Shown here piece after piece: positions 52,335 to 62,577 of a stretch of DNA of 64,000 nt; the stretch's first letter is position 1, and each line of letters starts with the position of its first letter. The DNA is from Bacteroides sp. GTDB taxonomy: Bacteria > Bacteroidota > Bacteroidia > Bacteroidales > Bacteroidaceae. A model generated the notes under the pieces. That model saw only the letters and a list, made by a program, of their open reading frames with translations, was not told the origin of the DNA and did no database searches. Location of the stretch: assembly GCA_021203515.1 (NCBI GenBank), contig JAJQAY010000124.1, positions 1 to 64,000 on the forward strand. Direction: 5' to 3'. The position numbers and the translations under genes are program-made.

Positions 52335-53600
52335 ATGAGAGTACTATTAATCAATACATCCGAACGTATCGGCGGAGCCGCCGTGGCAGCCAGCCGCCTG
52401 ATGGAGTCACTCAAGAACAACGGTATCAAAGCCAAGCTGCTGGTACGCGACAAGCAGACCGACCAGATTACCGTCGTCTCGCTGAACCACAACTGGCGCA
52501 TGGTGTGGAAATTCGTATGGGAACGCATCGTCATCTGGCGCGCCAACCGCTTCAAGAAGAACAGTCTGTTTGCGGTAGACGTAGCCAACACGGGCACCGA
52601 CATCACCTCGCTCCCCGAATTTCAGCAGGCGGACGTCATCCACCTCCATTGGATTAATCAGGGAATGCTCTCCTTGAAGAACATCGAAGCCATCCTCGCA
52701 TCGGGCAAACCGGTGGTGTGGACGATGCACGACATGTGGCCGTGTACGGGTATTTGTCACCACGCCCGCGAGTGTACCCTCTACCAGCAGGAGTGCCACC
52801 ACTGCCCCTTCATCTACGGTGGCGGCAGTCGTAAAGACCTCTCCTACCGGACGTTCCGCAAGAAGCAAGAGCTATACAGGGGGCGACGCCTTCACTTCGT
52901 CACCTGCAGCCACTGGCTGGAGGGGCAGGCAAGAAAAAGCGCCCTATTCATCGGGCAGCCAATCAGTTGCATCCCCAACCCCATCAATACCAATCTCTTC
53001 AAACCCCACAACAAGCAAGACGCCCGCGTCAAGTGCCTCCTGCCGTCCGACGCCAAACTGATGCTGTTCGGCTCCGTCAAGACAACGGACAAGCGAAAAG
53101 GTATCGACTACCTGATAGAGTCGTGCAAGCTGCTGGCAGAGAAGCATCCCGAGCTGACGGAGCAACTGGGCGTCGTCGTCTTCGGCAACCAGTCGCAGCA
53201 ACTGGAGCACCTGCTACCCTTCAAGGTATATCCGCTGAACTTCGTCGCCAACGAGCACCAACTGGTGAACATCTACAATGCGGTAGACATTTTCGTCACC
53301 CCCTCGCTGGAAGAGAACCTGCCCAACACCATCATGGAGGCCATGGCGTGCGGCATCCCCTGCGTCGGCTTCAACGTGGGCGGCATTCCGGAGATGATAG
53401 ACCACCTGCACAACGGATACGTGGCGCAGTACAAATCGTCCGAAGACTTTGCCAACGGCATCTACTGGATGCTGACCGAACCGGACTACCCGAGCCTCTC
53501 CGAGCAAGCCTGCCGCAAGGCCGTCACCCACTACTCGGAAAGCGCCATCGCCAAGAAATATATCGACCTCTACAACAAAGCCACCGGAAGAAATGCATAG
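52335..53600 (+). CDS. Glycosyltransferase family 4
   Basis: MRVLLINTSERIGGAAVAASRLMESLKNNGIKAKLLVRD...FVTPSLEENLPNTIMEAMACGIPCVGFNVGGIPEMI. Confidence 0.92.
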   Translation: MRVLLINTSERIGGAAVAASRLMESLKNNGIKAKLLVRDKQTDQITVVSLNHNWRMVWKFVWERIVIWRANRFKKNSLFAVDVANTGTDITSLPEFQQADVIHLHWINQGMLSLKNIEAILASGKPVVWTMHDMWPCTGICHHARECTLYQQECHHCPFIYGGGSRKDLSYRTFRKKQELYRGRRLHFVTCSHWLEGQARKSALFIGQPISCIPNPINTNLFKPHNKQDARVKCLLPSDAKLMLFGSVKTTDKRKGIDYLIESCKLLAEKHPELTEQLGVVVFGNQSQQLEHLLPFKVYPLNFVANEHQLVNIYNAVDIFVTPSLEENLPNTIMEAMACGIPCVGFNVGGIPEMIDHLHNGYVAQYKSSEDFANGIYWMLTEPDYPSLSEQACRKAVTHYSESAIAKKYIDLYNKATGRNA

Positions 53601-54339
53601 CCACCCGACCCCCAAGTTCAGCATCATCACCGTCACCTACAATGCCGAGGCGGTGTTGGAGGACACCATTCAGAGCGTCATCACGCAGACCTACCACCAC
53701 GTGGAGTACATCATCATCGACGGTGCGTCGAAGGACGGAACGCTTTCCATCATCAACCGATACCGGGAGCGCATCGCGCAGGTAGTGAGCGAACCGGACA
53801 AGGGACTGTACGACGCCATGAACAAGGGGATGCAGCTGGCAACGGGCGATTACCTCTGCTTCCTCAACGCAGGCGACAGCTTCCACGAGGACGACACCTT
53901 GCAACAAATGGTGCACACGCTGACGGGCAACGAACTGCCCGACGTGCTCTACGGCGAAACGGAACTCGTAGACCGCGAAGGCCACTTCATCCGTATGCGT
54001 CGTCTCTCCGCCCCCGAGGTGTTGACGCGGAAGAGCTTCAAGCAAGGCATGTTGGTCTGCCACCAGGCGTTCTTCGCCAAGCATGCCCTGGCAGAACCTT
54101 ATGACCTGCAATACCGCTTCTCCGCCGACTTCGACTGGTGCATCCGCATCATGAAGAAGGCGCGGACACTGCACAACACGCATCTCATCCTTATCGATTA
54201 TCTGGAAGAAGGAATGACTACCCAAAACCGGAAGGCGTCACTACGGGAGCGCTTCCGCATCATGGCGCGCCACTACGGGCTGCCGGGCACCGTGGCGCAT
54301 CATGCGTGGTTCGCCTTGCGGGCGGTCTTGAAGAAGTAG
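53593..54339 (+). CDS. Glycosyltransferase family 2
   Basis: KFSIITVTYNAEAVLEDTIQSVITQTYHHVEYIIIDGASKDGTL. Confidence 0.93.
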   Translation: MHSHPTPKFSIITVTYNAEAVLEDTIQSVITQTYHHVEYIIIDGASKDGTLSIINRYRERIAQVVSEPDKGLYDAMNKGMQLATGDYLCFLNAGDSFHEDDTLQQMVHTLTGNELPDVLYGETELVDREGHFIRMRRLSAPEVLTRKSFKQGMLVCHQAFFAKHALAEPYDLQYRFSADFDWCIRIMKKARTLHNTHLILIDYLEEGMTTQNRKASLRERFRIMARHYGLPGTVAHHAWFALRAVLKK

Positions 54340-54351
54340 CCAGGCGTATAT

Positions 54352-54545
54352 CTATACTCAACCCATCACATTCCTATACTTAGCCCAATACACTCCTATA
54401 CTTAGACCCCAAAACATCCCCATGTTATAAATAAAAACACCCGGATGCTTTGCACCAAAACATCCGGGTGTTTTGACCCCTAAGGTATATACTTAAAGGA
54501 GCTAACTCCTATAGTCAGCCATACTCAGAGTAGTATTCATTCCGT
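54352..54545. repeat. 22/23-bp-period array, second copy of the CTATACT / AAAACATCC / CTAAG architecture
   Basis: CTATACT at 54352, 54374, 54396; AAAACA[TC]CC at 54411, 54434, 54457; CTAAG-like at 54480, 54502, 54524. Confidence 0.85.
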
Positions 54546-54563
54546 CAGCATACCCACAACCCC

Positions 54564-55259
54564 TCAGAGAAGCAACCTTTTCAGCTCCTTCACCCCTTCC
54601 GAAGCCCCCTTCCGGATGACGTGTATCTGCCGCATGGAGTGCGTATCCACCGGCTTCGGGTCTATCAGGTAAACTTCCGCCGTGCGGGGCACATAATTCA
54701 GCAGTCCGGCAGCCGGATACACATTCATCGACGTGCCGATAATGACGAATATATCCGCCTTCTCCACAAAGCCGACGGCCGTCTCAATCTCGGGTACCGC
54801 CTCTCCGAACCAGACGATGAACGGACGGAGCTGCGAGCCGTCGCCCGCCCGGTCGCCCAGCTTCACCGTGTACTCCTCCGGCTTCAACTCCTTTATATAA
54901 TGCGGATTATAGGGGTCGCGACTGGAACACACCTTCGTCAGTTCGCCATGCAAGTGAATGACGTGGCTGCTGCCGGCACGCTCGTGCAGATTGTCGACGT
55001 TCTGCGTAACGACCGTCACGCTGAAGTCCTTCTCCAATTCCGCCACCCCTCTGTGCCCGTCGTTCGGGCTGACATCGAGCAACTGCCGGCGGCGCTCGTT
55101 GTAGAAATTGATAACCAACTCCGGATTGCGCGCATACCCATCGGGCGTGGCAACCTGCTCCACCGGATACTTGTCCCACAGCCCGCCTGCATCGCGAAAT
55201 GTACTAATACCACTCTCGGCACTCATCCCCGCACCGGACAACACTACTAAATTCTTCAT
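54564..55259 (-). CDS. cobB: Sir2-family NAD-dependent protein deacylase
   Basis: MKNLVVLSGAGMSAESGISTFRDAGGLWDKY...TQNVDNLHERAGSSHVIHLHGEL. Confidence 0.94.
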   Translation of the reverse strand: MKNLVVLSGAGMSAESGISTFRDAGGLWDKYPVEQVATPDGYARNPELVINFYNERRRQLLDVSPNDGHRGVAELEKDFSVTVVTQNVDNLHERAGSSHVIHLHGELTKVCSSRDPYNPHYIKELKPEEYTVKLGDRAGDGSQLRPFIVWFGEAVPEIETAVGFVEKADIFVIIGTSMNVYPAAGLLNYVPRTAEVYLIDPKPVDTHSMRQIHVIRKGASEGVKELKRLLL

Positions 55260-55460
55260 GGCAAACTCCTTTCTTTATTATCGTTTCTCCCGATTTTGTT
55301 TCTTACAAAAATACAAGAAGAATATGCAAGTTGCGGCATTAAATAAGAAAAATTAAATACTCAAAAGCAAAATCATTCAAATAAAAGCCGTACTTTTGCC
55401 ACTTGTTAAATTGCAATAGACTGGAAAAGAAATAACTCCGGCCGGGAATTAAAATATTTT

Positions 55461-56054
55461 ATGGACAAATTCAGTTATGCTATCGGCCTGGGAATAGGTC
55501 AAAATCTGTTAAGTATGGGTGTGAAAGGCATCGCAGTAGATGACTTTGCACAAGCAATCAAAGGCGTATTGGAAGGCAACCCGACGGCCATCAGCCACAC
55601 GGAAGCCCGCGATATAGTAAACAAATACTTCGAAGAACTGGAGCAAAAGATGAATGCCGCCAACGTAGAGGCCGGCAAGCAGTTCCTCGAAGAAAACAAG
55701 AAACGTCCGGGCGTAGTCACCCTGCCCAGCGGTCTGCAATACGAAGTAATCAACAAGGGAAAGACGGGCACGTATGCCACGGCCACCGACCAGGTGCAAT
55801 GCCACTACGAAGGTACGCTGATAGACGGCACCCTGTTCGACAGCTCCATCAAGCGCGGCCAGCCCGCCACGTTCGGCGTGAGCCAGGTAATCCCCGGATG
55901 GGTAGAGGCCCTGCAGCTGATGCCCGAAGGCGCCAAGTGGAAACTCTACATCCCCAGCGACCTCGCCTATGGCGCACAAGGCGCAGGCGAGATGATGCCG
56001 CCCCACAGCACCTTGATTTTTGAAGTAGAATTACTGAAAGTTTTAAATAAATAA
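55461..56054 (+). CDS. FKBP-type peptidyl-prolyl isomerase
   Basis: GTLIDGTLFDSSIKRGQPATFGVSQVIPGWVEALQLMPEGAKWKLYIPSDLAYG. Confidence 0.93.
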   Translation: MDKFSYAIGLGIGQNLLSMGVKGIAVDDFAQAIKGVLEGNPTAISHTEARDIVNKYFEELEQKMNAANVEAGKQFLEENKKRPGVVTLPSGLQYEVINKGKTGTYATATDQVQCHYEGTLIDGTLFDSSIKRGQPATFGVSQVIPGWVEALQLMPEGAKWKLYIPSDLAYGAQGAGEMMPPHSTLIFEVELLKVLNK

Positions 56055-56068
56055 TCAATTAAAGCAAA

Positions 56069-56932
56069 ATGAAGAAAGTAACATTTATCATGGCACTTGC
56101 AGTAGCCGCCGGTCTGGCATCTTGTACTGCACAAAGTCCGAAAGCAAATCTGAAAACGGACATCGATTCATTGTCTTACGCTACGGGTATGGCACGTACC
56201 GAAGGCCTCGACCGATATTTGACACAACAAGGCATCGACTCCACTCAAATGGCCGACTTCCTGAAAGGTTTCAACGAAGGCGCTTCCAAGACCTCCAAGA
56301 AGGATGCTGCTTACATGGCAGGTCTGCAAATCGGACAGATGGTGGGCAAGCAATGGGTAGAGGGCCTCAACCAACAACTCTTTGCCGGTGACTCTACACA
56401 GACCATCAGCCGCGAAAACCTGTTGGCAGGTTTCGTAGCAGGCGTTGTAGGCAAGGGTCTTATGACGAAGGAAGAAGCACAGACTTTTGCCAACACTCAA
56501 ATGGAAGCTGTAAAGGCAAAAGCACTGGAAAAGAAATATGCCGACAACAAGGAGGCAGGTGAGAAGTTCCTTGCCGAGAACAAGACGAAAGAAGGCGTTG
56601 TAACTACTCCCAGCGGCCTGCAATACAAGGTTATCACCAAAGGTACCGGTGCTATCCCCGCCGACACTTGCAAGGTGAAAGTAAACTATAAAGGTACGCT
56701 GATTGACGGTACAGAGTTCGACAGCTCATACAAGCGTAACGAACCCGCTACTTTCCGCGCTAACCAAGTAATCAAAGGTTGGACAGAAGCTCTGACTATG
56801 ATGCCTGTAGGTTCTAAGTGGGAACTTTACATCCCGCAAGACCTGGCTTACGGTTCAAGAGAAACCGGCGGTCAAATCAAACCGTTCTCTACCTTGGTTT
56901 TCGAAGTAGAACTGCTGAGCATCGAGAAGTAA
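56069..56932 (+). CDS. FKBP-type peptidyl-prolyl isomerase, Mip-like lipoprotein
   Basis: Lipobox LASC; GTLIDGTEFDSSYKRNEPATFRANQVIKGWTEALTMMPVGSKWELYIPQDLAYG. Confidence 0.93.
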   Translation: MKKVTFIMALAVAAGLASCTAQSPKANLKTDIDSLSYATGMARTEGLDRYLTQQGIDSTQMADFLKGFNEGASKTSKKDAAYMAGLQIGQMVGKQWVEGLNQQLFAGDSTQTISRENLLAGFVAGVVGKGLMTKEEAQTFANTQMEAVKAKALEKKYADNKEAGEKFLAENKTKEGVVTTPSGLQYKVITKGTGAIPADTCKVKVNYKGTLIDGTEFDSSYKRNEPATFRANQVIKGWTEALTMMPVGSKWELYIPQDLAYGSRETGGQIKPFSTLVFEVELLSIEK

Positions 56933-56965
56933 TTTATTCCTGATTGCTATCAGAACGTTATCCAT

Positions 56966-57008
56966 GACGGATAAGACAAATGCTGCAAAAGCACTTGCCT
57001 TATCCGTC
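56966..57008 (+). terminator. Rho-independent terminator
   Basis: gacggataag...cttatccgtc followed by tattttta. Confidence 0.8.
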
Positions 57009-57116
57009 TATTTTTATATATTCTGTTTTTTTCTTTCCATTTTGTAGATAAATTAAAATAAAGTCCTATATTTGCTTACTATTTGATAATAAACAGAACT
57101 TTACTTATTTACCATT

Positions 57117-57581
57117 ATGGAAAAAATAGACAATCTTGATCGGCAAATTCTGGAAATCATTTCCCAAAATGCCCGTATTCCTTTTAAGGATGTAGCTGCT
57201 GAATGTGGCGTATCGCGCGCTGCCATCCATCAACGCGTACAGCGCTTGATTGACTTGGGTGTCATTGTGGGCTCCGGCTATCATGTCAATCCCAAATCTC
57301 TGGGGTACAGAACTTGTACTTATGTAGGAATTAAACTTGAGAAAGGTTCTATGTACAAAGCCGTTGTTGCCGAAATGCAGAAGATACCCGAAATCGTGGA
57401 ATGTCATTTCACTACCGGCCCCTACACCATGCTGACCAAGGTATATGCCCGCGACAACGAGCATCTGATGGACTTGCTCAACAATAAGATGCAGGAAATC
57501 TCCGGCGTCACTGCCACCGAAACCCTCATTTCGTTGGAACAAAGCATCAAGAAAGAAATCCCTATTTGTCCGGAAAAGTAA
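57117..57581 (+). CDS. Lrp/AsnC family transcriptional regulator
   Basis: MEKIDNLDRQILEIISQNARIPFKDVAAECGVSRAAIHQRVQRL. Confidence 0.95.
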   Translation: MEKIDNLDRQILEIISQNARIPFKDVAAECGVSRAAIHQRVQRLIDLGVIVGSGYHVNPKSLGYRTCTYVGIKLEKGSMYKAVVAEMQKIPEIVECHFTTGPYTMLTKVYARDNEHLMDLLNNKMQEISGVTATETLISLEQSIKKEIPICPEK

Positions 57582-57613
57582 AAACAAAATACCCGATTAT
57601 TTGTTAATAATCA

Positions 57614-57658
57614 CAAGCGGTTGGTTATATACATACTGTGCTATAACTAACCGCTTGT
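57614..57658 (+). terminator. Hairpin terminator
   Basis: caagcggttggttata / tataactaaccgcttg. Confidence 0.75.
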
Positions 57659-57699
57659 TGTTAATATATTAATAATCAGCCAACTTAAAACACAACGCC

Positions 57700-58011
57700 A
57701 TGGACTTCTTAAACGAATATCACCTTTCAGGACTTGTCATCGGTGTCTGTACCTTCCTTATTATAGATATCTTCCACCCCATAGTCGTAAAAGCCGAGTA
57801 TTATTGGAGCACCAAATGCTGGTGGATTTTCCTTTTGCTGGGCATAGCCGGTGTCGTTGCCTCACTTTGCACGGAAAACATCATGCTGGCTTCCCTCTTG
57901 GGTGTCTTTGCCTTCTCCTCGCTCTGGACCATCAAAGAAATCTTCGAGCAGGAAGAACGGGTCAAGAAAGGCTGGTTTCCCAAGAACCCCAAGCGGACTT
58001 ACAAGTTCTAG
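57700..58011 (+). CDS. DUF4491-like small membrane protein
   Basis: MDFLNEYHLSGLVIGVCTFLIIDIFHPIVVKAEYYWSTKCWWIF. Confidence 0.75.
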   Translation: MDFLNEYHLSGLVIGVCTFLIIDIFHPIVVKAEYYWSTKCWWIFLLLGIAGVVASLCTENIMLASLLGVFAFSSLWTIKEIFEQEERVKKGWFPKNPKRTYKF

Positions 58012-58116
58012 AAAAGCATTTCCACGCCCCAATGCATTCAAATAAATAAAAAAAGACTTGCATATTTCAGCAGAAAGCACTACTTTTGTCCCCGCTATCC
58101 GAGATAAGGATACACC

Positions 58117-58190
58117 GGACTTGTAGCTCAGTTGGTTAGAGCAACAGACTCATAATCTGGAGGCCCCTGGTTCAAGCCCAGGCTGGTCCA
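58117..58190 (+). tRNA. tRNA with CAT anticodon (Met or Ile2)
   Basis: GGACTTGTAGCTCAGTTGGTTAGAGC, anticodon loop ctCATaa, T arm CCTGGTTCAAGCCCAGG. Confidence 0.93.
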
Positions 58191-58312
58191 CAAACAAAAA
58201 AGGGCTGTAAACATTTCGTTTGCGGCTCTTTTTGTAATCCACCAGATTATGAGTCTGCCGCCCTAATAGTGTCAACGAGAATATCATCCGATAGCAGATA
58301 AATTATTAGCCT

Positions 58313-58621
58313 ATGATTAGCCATCGCCCATTCGTCAAATCCGTTCTCTCCTTCCTCCTATCCACGGCAGGACATCTAATCAATATCTTTATCATCTTTC
58401 CTTTCCTTGTTGGAGAAGACGGTATGGGACGTAACAATACACAAGAACCTGATGCGCTTGCAGCACTAACTTTTTCCGCCTTTACCATACTCATATTGAC
58501 AGGAGGTTGGTTCCTATTATCTATCTTATTAGTAAGAAGAGCAAAATTACCCATTTTCCCTTGTGTCATTAGTTTGCTGTTGATTATTATAGGCGGATAT
58601 TTTGGACTAAGATTTTTATGA
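58313..58621 (+). CDS. Small hypothetical membrane protein
   Basis: 102 aa ORF with about 3 TM helices. Confidence 0.55.
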   Translation: MISHRPFVKSVLSFLLSTAGHLINIFIIFPFLVGEDGMGRNNTQEPDALAALTFSAFTILILTGGWFLLSILLVRRAKLPIFPCVISLLLIIIGGYFGLRFL

Positions 58622-58808
58622 TACAAATCAAAATGAAAAACCGGACAAAATGAACGGTATTTCCATCGTTTTAACAGACTTAAGCTCAATGAAATAAAAA
58701 GACGGAGATTATTAAAAGGCAAGATGAAATATCTTACAACCATCATTTTTGTTGCTACTTAAATAATTATTAGTATATTTGCAACGAATTTATAAAATAA
58801 TATAAGGT

Positions 58809-59948
58809 ATGAAGAAAATTATTGCAATCATTCTTGCTTTTATTGTTGCGAACAATATCAATGCACAAAAAGCAGTAGAAGGTACAAAAATTACAGACAA
58901 TTGGTCTGTAGGTATTAATGTAGGAGGAACGACTCCACTCACTCACAGTGCTTTTTTCAACAACATGCGTCCGACTTTTGGAGTTGGCCTGAACAAGCAA
59001 GTAACTCCGATATTTGGCTGGGGAGTTGAAACAATGGCGAGTGTCAACACTACTCCGAGTAAAACAGCGCTTGATAACACAAATCTGAGCTTGCTGGGTA
59101 CATTGAACCTGAACAACCTGTTCTGCGGTTACAAGGGTATTCCCCGACTGTTTGAAATAGAAACGGTTACCGGTATCGGCTGGTTGCACTATGCCGTAAA
59201 TGGTGCAGACGACCTCAACAGCATGTCAAGCAACCTGGGTCTTAACTTCAACTTCAACTTGGGTGACAAGAAAGCATGGACAGTAGCCATCAAACCGGCA
59301 CTGGTATATGACATGAGCGCAAACGGAACGGACAATGTATCTTTCAACGCTAATCGTGCCGCATGGGAACTCACCGCCGGATTGAAATACCATTTCAAAT
59401 CCAGCAACGGCAAACGTTACTTTACTTTCGTGAAGCCGTACAACCAGTCTGAAATCGACGCTCTGAACGGCCAGGTCAACAACCTGCGTCAGGAAGCTAA
59501 CAGCAATGCCGATGCTTTAAGAAATGCCAACCAGAAAGTTTCTGCATTGGAAAGTGCATTAAACGACTGCAAGAACCAAGCCCCGAAGGTGATCACGGAA
59601 ACTAAAACCATCACCAACAACAAGAAGACTTTGGAATCTGTTGTGACTTTCCGTCAGGGTGGTACTGCCGTTGAATCTTCTCAGATTCCTAACGTAGAGC
59701 GCATCGCTACTTACCTGAAGAACCACAAGAGCGCAACCGTATCTATCAAAGGTTATGCTTCTCCGGAAGGAAATGCCGATGTAAATGCCCGCATCGCCAA
59801 CCAACGTGCAGAATCTGTTAAGAATATGCTTATCAACAGATACAAGATTGCCGCAAGCCGCATCAGCGCCGAAGGCCAGGGTGTAGGTAATATATTTGAA
59901 GAAGCTGACTGGAACAGAGTTAGTATTTGTACTATCAACGAAGACTAA
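58809..59948 (+). CDS. OmpA family outer-membrane protein
   Basis: Signal peptide, beta-barrel, VSIKGYASPEGNADVNARIANQRAESVKNML. Confidence 0.92.
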   Translation: MKKIIAIILAFIVANNINAQKAVEGTKITDNWSVGINVGGTTPLTHSAFFNNMRPTFGVGLNKQVTPIFGWGVETMASVNTTPSKTALDNTNLSLLGTLNLNNLFCGYKGIPRLFEIETVTGIGWLHYAVNGADDLNSMSSNLGLNFNFNLGDKKAWTVAIKPALVYDMSANGTDNVSFNANRAAWELTAGLKYHFKSSNGKRYFTFVKPYNQSEIDALNGQVNNLRQEANSNADALRNANQKVSALESALNDCKNQAPKVITETKTITNNKKTLESVVTFRQGGTAVESSQIPNVERIATYLKNHKSATVSIKGYASPEGNADVNARIANQRAESVKNMLINRYKIAASRISAEGQGVGNIFEEADWNRVSICTINED

Positions 59949-59976
59949 TCGATAAAAGGTTGATCCAACCTTATTG

Positions 59977-60012
59977 GAGTCGAAATGTATTCCTGCATTT
60001 CGGCTCTATTTT
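59977..60012 (+). terminator. Rho-independent terminator
   Basis: gagtcgaaatgtattcctgcatttcggctc followed by tatttttt. Confidence 0.8.
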
Positions 60013-60213
60013 TTATGAAAGCCGAAATTGTATTTTACCATTAAATACCCTACTTTTGGAGGAAGAATAAGGCTATTTATCAAATTCATGTTTCCGGCTT
60101 CACCGATTTATACCCGGAATTCATCGGTTTTTCAACCCCTATTCAGTCGGAGAGGCTATGACAGGACAGCGAACCCGCATATCTTTGCAGCATCAATCAT
60201 TAAAAAAGAAACA

Positions 60214-60990
60214 ATGGAAAAGAAACAAAACTTCCCGCGTCACAAAAGCTCCGGCAAAATTCTGGTGGCTGCACTCTTTATTCTGTCAGGAGTATTACTA
60301 TTCGCCCGCAACATGGGGTGGATAACCGATGAACTGTTCGGCATTCTGGTGTCATGGCAATCTCTCCTTATTATATTAGGTATATACTCGATGGTACAGC
60401 GCCACTATATCGGCGGCAGCATTCTGTTATTGGTAGGCGTTTATTTTCTGGCAGGCGGACTCTCATGGCTACCGGAAGGCTCGCAAGCCATGATATGGCC
60501 CCTGGCACTGGTATTAGTCGGCATCCTTTTCCTCGCGAAAAGCAATCAGAAAAGACGCTGGATGCATCATCATAGGGGAGAACGCATGAGAATGAGAGGC
60601 AACTTCCCTCCGGGCGGTGCACCCTTCACCGAAGAGCAACCATGCGAATCGGAAGACGGCTTCCTCCACTCCGACAACACCGCCGGTTCCGTCCGCCACG
60701 TCATGCTGGACGAACTATTCAAAGGCGCAACCATCCGCACCTTCTTCGGAGGAACCGTCATCGACTTGCGCCACACGCACATCGCCCCCGGTGAAACCTA
60801 CATCGACGTGGACTGCAACTGGGGCGGCATAGAACTCTACATCCCCACGGACTGGAAAGTAGTAACCAAATGCAGCGCCTTCTTCGGCGGTTGTGAGGAC
60901 AAACGCTGGCAAGGCGCCAACGTAGACAAGGATCGCACGCTCGTAATCCGCGGCAAACTCTCTTTCGGCGGACTGGTAATAAAGGAATAA
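60214..60990 (+). CDS. LiaF-like / DUF5668 membrane protein
   Basis: Repeated TM helices, then KGATIRTFFGGTVIDLRHTHIAPGETYIDVDCNWGGIELYIP. Confidence 0.82.
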   Translation: MEKKQNFPRHKSSGKILVAALFILSGVLLFARNMGWITDELFGILVSWQSLLIILGIYSMVQRHYIGGSILLLVGVYFLAGGLSWLPEGSQAMIWPLALVLVGILFLAKSNQKRRWMHHHRGERMRMRGNFPPGGAPFTEEQPCESEDGFLHSDNTAGSVRHVMLDELFKGATIRTFFGGTVIDLRHTHIAPGETYIDVDCNWGGIELYIPTDWKVVTKCSAFFGGCEDKRWQGANVDKDRTLVIRGKLSFGGLVIKE

Positions 60991-60993
60991 CCC

Positions 60994-61800
60994 ATGAAAG
61001 CACACCCGATAATCGATTATCCCTACCGTTGGCTTCCGGGCATTGTGGCGGCCTTGTTGCTGGCAGTTGCCCAAACCGTTCTGCTACGGCGCTACGCCGG
61101 AGCAGACTGGCTGCCTGCGGTGATAGACGGAGTAACGACGGTGATATGGTTCATGGCGCTGGCTTACCTGGCTTGGTTTGTTGTCGGCACAGTCTCGATG
61201 TTCAAGACCAATGCCATCATCACGATTACAGGCATTCTGCTATGGTTGGCAGGGTGCTTCATGGTGTATGACATCCTGACGAGAATAGCAGGCATAGCCT
61301 ACATCCCCTTTGCTCCCACCATCCCCTTCCGATTGTTATTCGGGATACCGGCTTGGCTGGCAATCGCCTTATGGTATCACCTACAGGTAGACGATGAGGA
61401 GAATGTAGAAGAAGACACTTTCGTCGTTCCCGAAGAGCAAGCGCCCGCCACTCTGTCTCAGGAAGAAGAATGCCTCGACCGCATCACGGTGAAAGACGGC
61501 TCCCACATCCACACCATCAAAGTGGAAGAGCTGTTGTACATCCAGGCATGCGGAGACTACACCACGCTCGTAACCCCCTCCGGAGAATACATCAAGGAGC
61601 AGACGATGAAGTACTTTGAGACACATCTGCCCGCAGGCAACTTCGTGCGCATCCATCGCTCCACCATTGTCAACGTCACGCAAATATCCCGCGTAGAATT
61701 GTTCGGCAAAGAGACTTACCAACTTTCGCTGAAGAACGGAGTGAAACTGCGGGTAAGCCTCAGCGGCTACCGGCAACTGAAGAAACTGTTAGGAATATAA
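60994..61800 (+). CDS. Membrane-anchored LytTR DNA-binding protein
   Basis: Four TM helices then RITVKDGSHIHTIKVEELLYIQACGDYTTLVTPSGEYI LytTR domain. Confidence 0.88.
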   Translation: MKAHPIIDYPYRWLPGIVAALLLAVAQTVLLRRYAGADWLPAVIDGVTTVIWFMALAYLAWFVVGTVSMFKTNAIITITGILLWLAGCFMVYDILTRIAGIAYIPFAPTIPFRLLFGIPAWLAIALWYHLQVDDEENVEEDTFVVPEEQAPATLSQEEECLDRITVKDGSHIHTIKVEELLYIQACGDYTTLVTPSGEYIKEQTMKYFETHLPAGNFVRIHRSTIVNVTQISRVELFGKETYQLSLKNGVKLRVSLSGYRQLKKLLGI

Positions 61801-61812
61801 CACGATAGAACA

Positions 61813-62538
61813 ATGAAATATGCAATTCTGATTTACGCCCTCTTATCCTTCTGCGCCTGTCGGCAACAGCCACGTCCGGCACAAGATGTCGTTTCCACAG
61901 ATAGTATCGTCGGCAATACCCTTCCCGCCAAGAGCCGAACAGCGTATTATCTGGACTCCCTAGGCTTCGTCAACATTGCGGAAGCAGACAGCAGCATCGC
62001 CATCGAACTGATGTACACCCATGCGGACAACTTCACCGGACAAGTCCTCTACGAAGGCCTGCACGAAGCCTACCTCCACCCCGAAGCCATGGAAAGTCTG
62101 TCGAAAGCACAACGCCTCCTAAAGGAATTGCATCCCGCCTACAGCCTTATCGTATACGACGCAGCACGCCCGATGTCCGTCCAGCAACGGATGTGGAGCG
62201 TGGTAAAAGGAATGTCCAAGTACATCTACGTATCCAACCCCACCCATGGTGGCGGACTCCACAATTACGGCCTTGCCGTAGACCTCAGCATCCTCAACGA
62301 ACAAGGACGACCGCTACCGATGGGAACACCTGTGGACTATTTCGGCAAAGAAGCGCACATCACGCAAGAAGAAGAACTGGTGAGAAGCGGAAGAATTACC
62401 GCACAAGAACGCAACAACCGCCTGCTCCTGCGACAAGTCATGAAAGAGGCCGGTTTCCGCCCGCTTCCCAACGAATGGTGGCACTTCAACCGCTACAGCC
62501 GGCAAACAGCCAAAGAGAAATACCCGATAATTCCGTAG
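61813..62538 (+). CDS. M15-family D-alanyl-D-alanine dipeptidase
   Basis: LIVYDAARPMSVQQRMWSVVKG...THGGGLHNYGLAVDLSIL...NEWWHFNRYS. Confidence 0.92.
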   Translation: MKYAILIYALLSFCACRQQPRPAQDVVSTDSIVGNTLPAKSRTAYYLDSLGFVNIAEADSSIAIELMYTHADNFTGQVLYEGLHEAYLHPEAMESLSKAQRLLKELHPAYSLIVYDAARPMSVQQRMWSVVKGMSKYIYVSNPTHGGGLHNYGLAVDLSILNEQGRPLPMGTPVDYFGKEAHITQEEELVRSGRITAQERNNRLLLRQVMKEAGFRPLPNEWWHFNRYSRQTAKEKYPIIP

Positions 62539-62577
62539 AGAATACGTATCTTTGCATAGTTATTCAAACAATTGCCT

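Noticed and set aside
55461-56932. Tandem FKBP genes as a novel system
   Set aside because: Ordinary tandem FKBP paralogues; not unusual.
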